NCBI GenBank assembly: GCA_045124315.1
Contig: JBGVLO010000139.1
Coordinates: forward strand, 1-9,776
DNA: 9,776 bases
DNA from: CAG-411 sp045124315
GTDB lineage: Bacteria; Bacillota; Clostridia; Lachnospirales; Lachnospiraceae
Reading direction: 5' to 3'
Below the pieces are notes generated by a model. The model made no database searches and was not told the origin of the DNA. It worked only from the letters and a program-made list of their open reading frames with translations. Position numbers and translations under genes: made by a program. Positions 1-5,911 of the stretch are shown in pieces; within the stretch, counting starts at the first letter, position 1, and every line of letters begins with the position of its first letter.

Positions 1-246
1 CCTGATCAGGGAGAGCGTATTATTAATCCAACATATATAACAGAGGAAATGGCAACTCACTTCTTTTCCATGTTTTGGGGACGGGAGGATGTTTATGCAA
101 AGCGAGGGAAGAACGGTGGTTATTTTCCGCAATGTGATAACAGATGGGATGCCAGACTTTGTCCGAAACAAAGAGGTGAAAAGGTTTTCTGTGATGAATG
201 TGAAAATACCAAGTGGACACGGCTGGATGTTAAGAAGAAGTATTGA
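1..246 (+). pseudogene. Truncated TOTE-type archaeo-eukaryotic primase domain protein (5' end outside window)
   Basis: The reading frame is open from base 1 and ends at TGA 244-246, giving 81 visible residues. The stretch FFSMFWGREDVYAKR followed by a cysteine-rich part (PQC, RLCPK, CDEC) matches my memory of the start of the primase domain of TOTE conflict systems, where such cysteines probably bind zinc before the catalytic part. In that family the domain continues for well over a hundred residues and is usually joined to a helicase and nuclease. Here the frame stops just after LDVKKKY, and neither other forward frame continues a recognisable domain. An internal ATG at 49 lacks a convincing ribosome site, so the gene probably begins upstream. 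I read this as a decayed remnant of a defence-type gene. A short stand-alone zinc-binding protein is possible. The family call is fairly sure; the pseudogene call is inference. Confidence 0.6.
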
Positions 247-289
247 GAGTTTGGGTATAGAAGAATAAAGAACAGATGTAACGATACAG

Positions 290-342
290 AATAGCATTTT
301 GGCAGTAAAGTGAACTTATTGCCGAAATGCTATTTTGATTTT
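290..342 (+). terminator. Strong intrinsic terminator after the TOTE remnant
   Basis: The arms at 290-308 and 316-334 pair over 19 positions, with two G-U wobbles and no mismatch, around a 7-base loop. They are followed by the T-rich TTTTGATTTT. It lies 44 bases after the stop of the truncated primase-type gene and would end its transcript. Confidence 0.75.
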
Positions 343-383
343 AGTTAAGTATAAATGAGCATTTTTTGTTTTAGTCAAGACAA
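340..383. repeat. Two direct copies of a TTTAGTYAAG half-site, 30 bp apart
   Basis: TTTAGTTAAGTATAAAT at 340-356 matches 16 of 17 bases of the arm of the perfect palindrome at 2735-2773. A shorter copy, TTTAGTCAAG, starts at 370, exactly 30 bp later. No facing right arm is present here, so these are half-sites in the same orientation. They may be binding sites or relics of an element like the one upstream of the ATPase gene. Confidence 0.45.
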
Positions 384-397
384 TTACGGATTGCTGG

Positions 398-436
398 GGA
401 ATTCTTTGAAATATAAGAATTCCTTAGTGATTTTTT
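398..436 (+). terminator. Second terminator-like hairpin in the 247-621 gap
   Basis: GGAATTCTT (398-406) and AAGAATTCC (415-423) pair perfectly around an 8-base loop, and G-U pairs can extend the stem by two. Six Ts follow at 431-436, a few bases farther from the stem than ideal. The rest of the gap (247-621) holds no convincing gene. A short open stretch at 455-541 ends just before a strong AAGGAGG at 540-546 that now serves no clear gene. Confidence 0.4.
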
Positions 437-621
437 GTTGTTGAAATTTGGTGATTGTTAAAACTTTATTCTGATGGAAATGTTGTAAAGCATATTTATC
501 AAACTGTACAGCCTTTGATTAAAGATTTGCCGGGTAAGTAAGGAGGAAAAATTGTTTGCGCAGCAACAACAAACTGCAGAAATATAAGACATTTTACTGC
601 AAGGAAAAGGAGAAGAGCATA

Positions 622-1167
622 ATGAAATTATGTCATGGCAGACCTGAGAATAGTATGGACCGATTGGAAAAAGAAATTCGAGTATATGATTTGTTGGATC
701 TACTGATGATTGATTATGAAAGAGTGGATCATGATCCAACCGATACTATGGAAGCCTGTAAGGAAATAGATAAAATTCTTGCACCTGCAGTTATTTGTAA
801 AAACTTATTTTTATGCAATGCTCAGCAGACAAAGTTTTATTTGCTTATGATAAGAGAAGATAAGAAGTTTAAGACAAAAGATATATCAAAGCAGATTCAA
901 AGTTCCAGACTTTCTTTTGCACCATCAGAAAAAATGCAGGAATATCTTGATATTACACCAGGGTCTGTAAGTATTATGGGACTAATGAATGACAAAGATA
1001 TAAAAGTGCAGCTTTTGGTGGATGAAGACATATTGAATTCAGAATATTTTGGTTGTCATCCTTGTGTGAATACAACAAGTTTACGGGTTAAGACGAAAGA
1101 TGTTTTCGAAAAATTTATGCAAGCAGTGAATCATGACTATATTGTTGTTCAGGTATCTGAGCTATAG
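622..1167 (+). CDS. ProX/YbaK-type prolyl-tRNA editing protein
   Basis: This is a 181-residue stand-alone member of the YbaK/ProX fold. Such cytoplasmic proteins hydrolyse mischarged aminoacyl-tRNA, typically Ala-tRNA(Pro), so that wrong amino acids do not enter proteins. Supporting features are the early LEKEIRVYDLLDLL helix, the KNLFL segment around residue 60 where the family keeps a key lysine, the PGSVSIMGLMND loop near 113-124, and GCHPCVNTTSLRV near 144-156. The length fits the ProX branch. I chose ATG 622 because AGGAGA lies 8 bases upstream and family members begin close to this point. The frame stays open to a TTG at 556, which has a good AAGGAGG at 540-546, but the extra 22 lysine-rich residues do not look like the family. 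It seems to be a single-gene unit in unrelated company. The exact mischarged substrate cannot be read from the sequence. Confidence 0.85.
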   Translation: MKLCHGRPENSMDRLEKEIRVYDLLDLLMIDYERVDHDPTDTMEACKEIDKILAPAVICKNLFLCNAQQTKFYLLMIREDKKFKTKDISKQIQSSRLSFAPSEKMQEYLDITPGSVSIMGLMNDKDIKVQLLVDEDILNSEYFGCHPCVNTTSLRVKTKDVFEKFMQAVNHDYIVVQVSEL

Positions 1168-1247
1168 CATCGTGAGAGTGGAGTTTATTTTATGTGATTC
1201 TGTTTTGTAGCCATGGTTGTGGGAAAAAGCTTGCTTGATTATTTTAT

Positions 1248-1276
1248 TTGACTTTTCATTCCGAATATAATATAAT
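1248..1276 (+). promoter_or_regulatory. Sigma-A promoter for the MBL-fold hydrolase operon
   Basis: TTGACT at 1248-1253 and a perfect TATAAT at 1271-1276 are separated by 17 bases. Transcription should begin around 1283, leaving a leader of about 150 bases before the hydrolase start at 1435. Confidence 0.8.
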
Positions 1277-1293
1277 GCAAGTGCACACTTGCA
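1276..1293. promoter_or_regulatory. Symmetric operator-like site over the transcription start
   Basis: TGCAAGTG-CA-CACTTGCA is a perfect 8-bp inverted repeat with a 2-base spacer. It begins at the last base of the -10 box and covers the expected start site. A dimeric repressor bound here would block the promoter. No regulator gene is adjacent; the TetR gene at 5250 is the only such regulator in the window and nothing links it directly. Confidence 0.5.
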
Positions 1294-1312
1294 TATAGAT
1301 GTAAAGTAAGGT

Positions 1313-1424
1313 ATGAAAATGCAAAAAGGCATAAAACAAGATATAAAAATGCATAAAGGTACAGTGCAGCTATGAAAATGCGCGAAGGCATAAAGTAACC
1401 TATGAAAAATGCTATTAAAGGGAG
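1313..1424. repeat. About 3.7 copies of a ~30-bp tandem repeat in the hydrolase leader
   Basis: Units start at 1313, 1343, 1372 and 1402, each beginning ATRAAAATGC and continuing with a variant of AAGGCATAAA. Lengths are 30, 29 and 30 bp plus a partial last copy that runs into the ribosome site GGGAGG (1420-1425). The sequence just before (1295-1312) ends in GTAAAGTAAGGT, resembling the end of the third unit, so an older degraded unit may precede. The repeats lie inside the untranslated leader of the gene at 1435. Confidence 0.7.
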
Positions 1425-1434
1425 GAAATGAAGA

Positions 1435-2262
1435 ATGATGGTAAAGCAAATTAAAATTGATTTTAATGTTACACAGGAAATCAAACGATTCGTATATGTA
1501 TATCTTATTGAAACCGCCAAAGGATGTGTATTGATTGATTCTGGTGTTGCGGGGAGTGAACTGTTGATTGAAAAAGCAATATTAGAAAATGGGCGTCACC
1601 CTGCTGAAATCAAAGCTGTTTTTTTAACACATGCCCATCCAGACCATATCGGTACTGCGAATTATTTTCGTGAAAAATATGGGGCGAAGATATATGCAAG
1701 CGGTGGGGAACGTGCATGGATAGAGGATATTGACCTGCAGTTTAAGGAACGCCCTATTCCGAATTTTTATCATCTTGCAGGGCAATCTACGATGGTAGAT
1801 CAGGTTGTAAAAGATGGAGATAAAATATATCTGTCAGATAGTATATATCTTGAGGTGATAGGAACTCCGGGGCACTCTGTGGATGAGGTTTCTTATCGTA
1901 TGGGAGATAAGGTATTTATAGGGGATGTTGTTCCGGTGAAGGGAGATATTCCGATTTTTGTTCATTTGGATGATACAAAATATTCCTTAGATGTTTTGGA
2001 AAAGATGTCTGACATTAAAGTATTCTATCCTGCGTGGGATCAGGAGTATTCCTTAAAAATGATGCAACAAAAAATCGCCGATGCGAAAGAAATTGTGAAT
2101 GAACTGGAACGAGTTGTTTATGATCTGGATTGTGGTATGGAGCTGCCTATATTAGTGGAACAAGTTTGTGAATGCTTGCATATGCCTGTGTGGAAGAAGA
2201 ATCCGTTATTTGCGAGAACGGTAGAATGTTGTAGAAGAATCAGCGATTCGAAAGAACAGTAG
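1435..2262 (+). CDS. Metallo-beta-lactamase-fold metal-dependent hydrolase with repeat-altered C-terminus
   Basis: This is a 275-residue MBL-fold enzyme, expected to bind two metal ions and hydrolyse an ester, thioester or phosphoester; the substrate is not evident. The core motif THAHPDH is at residues 65-71, GTPGHS gives the next histidine at 147, and GDVV gives the bridging aspartate at 164. Where many relatives have a final PGH histidine, this protein has FYPAWDQ (198-203), a variant I associate with one MBL subgroup. A helical C-terminal part follows. The start at ATG 1435 (or the adjacent ATG 1438) has GGGAGG 9 bases upstream, with the promoter at 1248-1276. The last residues (after VECCRR) are read from a duplicated 38-bp unit, so the native end probably lay near 2361. 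The next gene, of the DUF1330 family, was probably translationally coupled before the duplication. Confidence 0.85.
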   Translation: MMVKQIKIDFNVTQEIKRFVYVYLIETAKGCVLIDSGVAGSELLIEKAILENGRHPAEIKAVFLTHAHPDHIGTANYFREKYGAKIYASGGERAWIEDIDLQFKERPIPNFYHLAGQSTMVDQVVKDGDKIYLSDSIYLEVIGTPGHSVDEVSYRMGDKVFIGDVVPVKGDIPIFVHLDDTKYSLDVLEKMSDIKVFYPAWDQEYSLKMMQQKIADAKEIVNELERVVYDLDCGMELPILVEQVCECLHMPVWKKNPLFARTVECCRRISDSKEQ

Positions 2263-2364
2263 AATGTTATAGAAGAATCAGCGATTCGAAAGAGCGGTAG
2301 AATGTTATAGAAGAATTTGTTATTCGCCAGAGCGGTGGAGTGCTGTAGAAGGAGAAAAAAGTGA
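2197..2364 (+). repeat. 38-bp tandem array derived from the end of the hydrolase gene
   Basis: Four units start at 2197, 2235, 2273 and 2311. In the frame that opens each unit they encode KNPLFARTVECCRR, KNQRFERTVECYRR, KNQRFERAVECYRR and KNLLFARAVECCRRRKK, the last ending at TGA 2362-2364. Because 38 is not a multiple of three, the hydrolase frame slips at the first unit boundary and hits TAG at 2260-2262. The two inner units share the AATCAGCGATTCGAAAGA core. Removing the three extra units (114 bp) would fuse unit one to unit four in frame and restore a TGATG overlap with the next start codon at 2364. Confidence 0.85.
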
Positions 2365-2675
2365 TGGATTGTTATTTTATTGTAGATACATATATTGATG
2401 AAGAGAAAGGAAGAGGGCAATATGATGATTATATCCGGAAAGTAAAGCCGATTGTTGAAAGTTTCGGTGGGGAATATCTGGCGAGGTCAGAGAAGATTAC
2501 TTCCCTTCATCCGAAAAGGAATCTACAACGGGTTATTATGATCCGATTTCCATCCAGACAGGCACTGGATGAATGTTTCCAATCAGAGTCATACCGAAAC
2601 ATTATGGATGAGAGAATCCATAGCGTAGATGCCAGGGCATTAATTGTGGAAACGGGGAATGAGGAAAGCCAATAA
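2364..2675 (+). CDS. DUF1330 family small protein
   Basis: This 103-residue protein has the features of DUF1330, a ferredoxin-like alpha/beta fold of the dimeric barrel type with no settled function. It starts with YFIVDTYI, has GGEYLARSEK in the middle (36-44) and the conserved VIMIRFPSRQALDECFQSESY block (57-77), which in this family is followed by a short helix and a final strand (ARALIVE). Most members are about 95-105 residues, so it is complete. ATG 2364 is preferred over the GTG at 2361 because AAGGAG at 2349-2354 sits 9 bases upstream. The ATG overlaps a TGA that closes the last 38-bp unit, a fossil of coupling to the MBL-fold hydrolase. The pair probably shares the promoter at 1248. 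The role is unknown. Confidence 0.75.
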   Translation: MDCYFIVDTYIDEEKGRGQYDDYIRKVKPIVESFGGEYLARSEKITSLHPKRNLQRVIMIRFPSRQALDECFQSESYRNIMDERIHSVDARALIVETGNEESQ

Positions 2676-2734
2676 AAGAGAAGTAAATCGTGTGGCGAAA
2701 ATGAGAAAAAGTCAAAATGTTATGTTTCATTTAC

Positions 2735-2773
2735 TTTAGTCAAGTATAAATTAGTCATTTATACTTGACTAAA
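2735..2773. promoter_or_regulatory. Perfect 17-bp inverted repeat overlapping the ATPase promoter
   Basis: The arms TTTAGTCAAGTATAAAT (2735-2751) and its exact complement (2757-2773) flank the 5-base spacer TAGTC. No T-run follows, so it is unlikely to be a terminator. The -35 box TTGACT of the promoter for the gene at 2820 lies within the right arm at 2765-2770, which makes this a natural operator. A near copy of one arm lies at 340-356. Confidence 0.7.
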
Positions 2774-2793
2774 ATTATAAGAAGAATTATAAT
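2765..2793 (+). promoter_or_regulatory. Sigma-A promoter for the ATPase gene
   Basis: TTGACT at 2765-2770 and TATAAT at 2788-2793 are 17 bases apart. The expected start site near 2800 leaves a leader of about 20 bases before ATG 2820 and rules against the in-frame ATG at 2796 as the start. Confidence 0.75.
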
Positions 2794-2819
2794 GTATGCG
2801 TAAGAATGGAGGCGAAGGA

Positions 2820-4226
2820 ATGTTTATCGGAAGAGTAAAAGAGTTACATGTATTAGATAAATTATATAAATCGAATCAATTTGAGTTTGTTGTAATTTAT
2901 GGACGTCGGCGTGTAGGAAAGACTGCGCTTATAAATCAGTTTATTGGTGATAAGAAGTCAATCTATTTTATGGGCATAGAGAGTAACGAGAAACAAAATC
3001 TTGAGAATCTTAGTAAAAGCATTATCGAATTTAGTAGTGGTATTCAAACGGAGACTTCCTTTGCATCTTTTCAGGCTGCTTTAGAGTATGTATTTAAAAT
3101 GTCAGAGAAAGAGAGAGTCATTCTTACCATAGATGAGTATCCTTATGTGGCACGTTCGGCTAAGAGCCTGGCATCTACATTGCAGCTTTTGATTGATAAG
3201 TATAAGGATTCATCAAAATTAATGCTAATATTATGTGGTTCTTCTATGTCTTATATGGAAGATCATGTACTTGGGTATAAAGCTCCACTGTATGGCAGGA
3301 GAACTGCCCAGATGAAGATTCAACCTTTTGATTTTGAAGAAAGTTGTCGCTATTTTCACAACTTATCAGACGAAGATAAAGCATTGATTTATGGAATTGT
3401 AGGTGGAACTCCGCAATATCTTCTTCAGATGAGCGATCAGCTGAGTTTAGAGGAAAATATTAAGAACACCTTTCTTAATCCTGTGTCATTCCTTTATGAG
3501 GAACCCACGAACCTTCTTAAGCAGGAAGTCCGGGAACCTGCAATCTATAATGCCATTATCACAGCGATTGCTACCGGATCTTCGCGTATGTCTGAGATTT
3601 CATCGAAAGTAGGAGAGAATACCAACGTATGTGCAAATTATATTAAGAATCTGATGAACCTTGGTATCATACAGAAAGAGACACCTTATGGGGAAAAGGC
3701 ATCTAAGAAGTCAATCTATTCGATTGAAGATAATATGTTTTGTTTCTGGTACCGATTTGTCTTAAATAATTATTCTGTGATTGCACGTGGAGCAGCCAAT
3801 CTGGTATATAAACGGATTGAGCCACGGCTTTCAGATTATATGGGAAGAGTGTTTAAAGAGATTTGTAAGCAGTATCTTTGGAAACAGCTTCTTGAAGGAA
3901 AAACACCAATCGAATTTATTTCTCTTGGGCGTTGGTGGGGAAATGATAATGAAAAAAAGAGTCAGGTAGAAATAGATATTATGGGGGAACAGGATCGAGA
4001 TTCTGCGTTATTCGCTGAATGTAAGTGGAGAAATGAAAAAGTAGATTTAGATGTTCTTGAAACCCTGATGGAACGCAGTAGGCTGTTTCGTTACAAGAGG
4101 ATGCATTATTATCTTTTTTCAAAGTCCGGTTTTACGAATGGGTGTATGGAACGGGCGAAAAAAGCGGGAAATGTAACTTTGGTTTGTTATCAGGAAATGG
4201 TTTCTTCCTTTGGATCCTATGAGTGA
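2820..4226 (+). CDS. AAA-type ATPase with DUF234 winged-helix and nuclease-like C-terminal domain
   Basis: This 468-residue protein belongs to the ATPase_2/DUF234 class of STAND-like P-loop ATPases, common in archaea and clostridia and of poorly known function. The Walker A motif is GRRRVGKT (28-35), and Walker B is ILTIDEYPY (101-109). A GSSMS sensor-like segment (139-143) and the YGRRT arginines (158-162) follow. Residues ~240-310 form a winged helix ending in the typical DNMFCFWYRF. The C-terminus has EID (384-386) and ECK (400-402), matching a PD-(D/E)xK nuclease core with the catalytic residues apparently kept. Start ATG 2820 has GGAGG 7 bases upstream. The gene stands alone behind its own promoter and palindrome. 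Because the protein combines a winged helix with a nuclease-like end, binding to DNA, perhaps to that palindrome, is a fair inference. A defence or mobile-element role is possible but not shown. Confidence 0.85.
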   Translation: MFIGRVKELHVLDKLYKSNQFEFVVIYGRRRVGKTALINQFIGDKKSIYFMGIESNEKQNLENLSKSIIEFSSGIQTETSFASFQAALEYVFKMSEKERVILTIDEYPYVARSAKSLASTLQLLIDKYKDSSKLMLILCGSSMSYMEDHVLGYKAPLYGRRTAQMKIQPFDFEESCRYFHNLSDEDKALIYGIVGGTPQYLLQMSDQLSLEENIKNTFLNPVSFLYEEPTNLLKQEVREPAIYNAIITAIATGSSRMSEISSKVGENTNVCANYIKNLMNLGIIQKETPYGEKASKKSIYSIEDNMFCFWYRFVLNNYSVIARGAANLVYKRIEPRLSDYMGRVFKEICKQYLWKQLLEGKTPIEFISLGRWWGNDNEKKSQVEIDIMGEQDRDSALFAECKWRNEKVDLDVLETLMERSRLFRYKRMHYYLFSKSGFTNGCMERAKKAGNVTLVCYQEMVSSFGSYE

Positions 4227-4254
4227 GTGTCAAAAGTATGATTGCCACTTTTTT
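4226..4254 (+). terminator. Weak terminator candidate after the ATPase gene
   Basis: AGTGTCAA (4226-4233) and TTGCCACT (4242-4249) pair with one internal mismatch, followed by a run of six Ts (4249-4254). The stem is short, so efficiency may be low. I found no convincing promoter between here and the lipoprotein start at 4357, so some read-through is plausible. Confidence 0.4.
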
Positions 4255-4356
4255 CATATGATATATCCATAGCAAAATGAAAGCGGTGAAAAGATGAAAA
4301 AAGAGAAAATAAGGGTTACTGTTCATTCAGTACCTGAATACTTAAGGAGAGGGAAC

Positions 4357-5250
4357 ATGAGAAAGCGAATGAATCAAATAAGAAAGAAAAAGAAATCTAT
4401 ATTATTTTCTCTATTGTTTGTCATGGTATTATTCACATTCGGTTGTGGAAAAGTGAAAAATGGGAAAGCTTTGTATCAATGGGCAAAAAATGAATATGGA
4501 GATTGTACTGTAGTATCCATGACGGAACAGAAGGATGAAACGGTGGTTGTACTCCATGATACTCTTCAGGATTTCGATTACGAAGTAACAAGTTCTATGT
4601 CTAACATAGTGATTGACGGTTCTGACTTTGGCAGTCTGCCGAATACCACGGATACGTTTGATGAAAAGTTAAAGGAAAAAGTGATATCGAATGCCAAGGA
4701 TGAACTAGATGCTGTATGTAATAAAGAGGGAATGAGATATGAATCGGGTTTCGATTATGATGGGTCAGTGATAAATATTTTTGCAGAAACACCAGAAGAT
4801 GGGAAAGAAGCTGCAATAAAATGTGCTGAAATTCTTCAAAAGCAAAATAAAAACAACCGTCTGGATTCCTTATGCATAAATGTGGCAGAAAACCAGTATG
4901 ATGACTATTATGATAATGAACATTTTGGAAGTGTGAAGCTCCCTGATCTTTTATGGAGAACACCGGAGGAGGAATTAGCCGAATATTATACAGAAATGGC
5001 TCAGATGCAGACAGACAAAAATGCGGTATTTTTACGTTCTGAGTTAAAAACCTTTGCGGATACCGGTGCAGACCTTGAGAGAGTGGTAAATGTACTTGGT
5101 TCGGATTTTCCTACGGAATCTACTTCACCGGTTACTTTTTATTACTTCAAATCATCGGATGGCAGGGAATATTATCTGTGTGATTTTAACTATTATGATG
5201 AAGAATATATAAATATTAGCTATTATACTAATTATTGTGAGGAAGAATAA
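4357..5250 (+). CDS. Uncharacterised lipoprotein
   Basis: I do not recognise the family of this 297-residue protein. The N-terminus is a signal sequence: a very basic stretch (MRKRMNQIRKKKK), a hydrophobic core (SILFSLLFVMVLF) and TFGC with cysteine at residue 30. This is a somewhat irregular lipobox, because -3 is threonine rather than leucine. The mature protein would be anchored to the outer face of the membrane. The rest is acidic and soluble-looking, with many Asp, Glu and Tyr residues and a tyrosine/aspartate-rich C-terminus (YDEEYINISYY). ATG 4357 has AAGGAG 7 bases upstream. An in-frame ATG at 4294 would add 21 residues ahead of the signal and has a poor ribosome site. The stop TAA overlaps the TetR start by one base, so the two are co-translated. 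That suggests the regulator and lipoprotein belong to one response, perhaps to envelope stress; this is inference. Confidence 0.8.
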   Translation: MRKRMNQIRKKKKSILFSLLFVMVLFTFGCGKVKNGKALYQWAKNEYGDCTVVSMTEQKDETVVVLHDTLQDFDYEVTSSMSNIVIDGSDFGSLPNTTDTFDEKLKEKVISNAKDELDAVCNKEGMRYESGFDYDGSVINIFAETPEDGKEAAIKCAEILQKQNKNNRLDSLCINVAENQYDDYYDNEHFGSVKLPDLLWRTPEEELAEYYTEMAQMQTDKNAVFLRSELKTFADTGADLERVVNVLGSDFPTESTSPVTFYYFKSSDGREYYLCDFNYYDEEYINISYYTNYCEEE

Positions 5251-5825
5251 TGTATGATGAAACCCAATTAAAAATTATAGACGCTACTATGACACTAATC
5301 ATTGAGAAAGGCTATTCCGATGCGACTACCAAGAACATTGCAAAATTAGCCGGTGTAAACGAAAGCACCATTTTCAGAAGATTTGCCGGGAAAAAAGAAA
5401 TCGTGATTGCTGCCATGGAACTGCCGAAATGGAATCCGGGATTATCAGAGAGTGACTTTACTTATCATGGGAATTTAGAAGCGGATTTGACTTCCTTTTC
5501 CCGGATATATATGAGTAAGGTAACACCGCAGATGGTAAAAGTTTCCATTGGTCTTAGGTCAGCAGAACTGCAGGATGCGGCGTTATCCGGAATTATGAAA
5601 GTTCCTATGGTTTTTAAGAAAGTATTGATAAGTTACTTTACGAAAATGATTGCAGAAGGGAAAATGCGGGAGTGTAATGTTGAGAGTGTTTCGACACAGT
5701 TTATTGCCATGAATTTTGGCTTTGTATTTTTGGATGCCTCCTTTGGTGACAAATTGATCGGTGTTTCGAAAGAAGAATATATCAGGAATAGCATTAAAGT
5801 TTTTTTATCAGGCATCTGCGTATAA
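5250..5825 (+). CDS. TetR/AcrR family transcriptional regulator
   Basis: This 191-residue protein has the standard TetR layout. An N-terminal DNA-binding domain (residues ~7-52) carries the helix-turn-helix TTKNIAKLAGVNESTIFRRF (26-45) and the KKEIV turn. A helical ligand-binding and dimerisation domain follows, with no identifiable ligand. The start overlaps the stop of the lipoprotein gene (TAATG), with GAGGAAG a few bases upstream inside that gene, so translation is coupled. TetR proteins often repress their own operon or a neighbouring transporter. No transporter is present, so the lipoprotein unit itself is the best guess at a target. I could not identify an operator: only a short TCATATGA palindrome (4254-4261) lies upstream of the lipoprotein gene. 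Confidence 0.88.
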   Translation: MYDETQLKIIDATMTLIIEKGYSDATTKNIAKLAGVNESTIFRRFAGKKEIVIAAMELPKWNPGLSESDFTYHGNLEADLTSFSRIYMSKVTPQMVKVSIGLRSAELQDAALSGIMKVPMVFKKVLISYFTKMIAEGKMRECNVESVSTQFIAMNFGFVFLDASFGDKLIGVSKEEYIRNSIKVFLSGICV

Positions 5826-5839
5826 ATAGAAATATTATA

Positions 5840-5870
5840 TTGCGAAGTGACTTTTTAGAGTTATTATAAT
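5840..5870 (+). promoter_or_regulatory. Promoter of the DUF3990/HTH operon
   Basis: A perfect TATAAT lies at 5865-5870. The best -35 candidate is TTGCGA at 5840-5845 with a long 19-base spacer, so the promoter may be weak or need help. The start site should fall near 5877. Confidence 0.5.
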
Positions 5871-5890
5871 GCAAAAGCGACTCTTTGGAG
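5845..5890 (+). promoter_or_regulatory. Pair of 16-bp direct repeats bracketing the -10 box
   Basis: AAGTGACTTTTTAGAG (5845-5860) and AAGCGACTCTTTGGAG (5875-5890) agree at 13 of 16 positions and start exactly 30 bp apart, about three turns of the helix. One lies between the -35 and -10 boxes and the other covers the transcription start. This is a plausible operator pair for the helix-turn-helix protein at 6570. Confidence 0.5.
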
Positions 5891-5911
5891 ATAGTGGAAG
5901 GAGATGATATT

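Noticed and set aside
556..621. TTG 556 as the start of the ProX protein
   Set aside because: The ribosome site is good, but the added 22 residues are not family-like, and ATG 622 has its own site at the right distance.
1313..1424. CRISPR array
   Set aside because: Units are contiguous with no unique spacers, and no cas genes are present.
1162..1520. Minus-strand open frames across the hydrolase leader with repeating aromatic, cysteine-rich peptides
   Set aside because: They are the complement of the 30-bp tandem repeats, lack a ribosome site, and overlap the start of a clear gene.
2118..2420. Minus-strand open frame with repeating LLLQHSTALANN peptides
   Set aside because: It is the antisense reading of the 38-bp array; the sense frames explain the repeats through the hydrolase C-terminus.
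2796..2819. ATG 2796 as the ATPase start
   Set aside because: It falls next to the TATAAT box at about the transcription start, and a proper GGAGG precedes ATG 2820.
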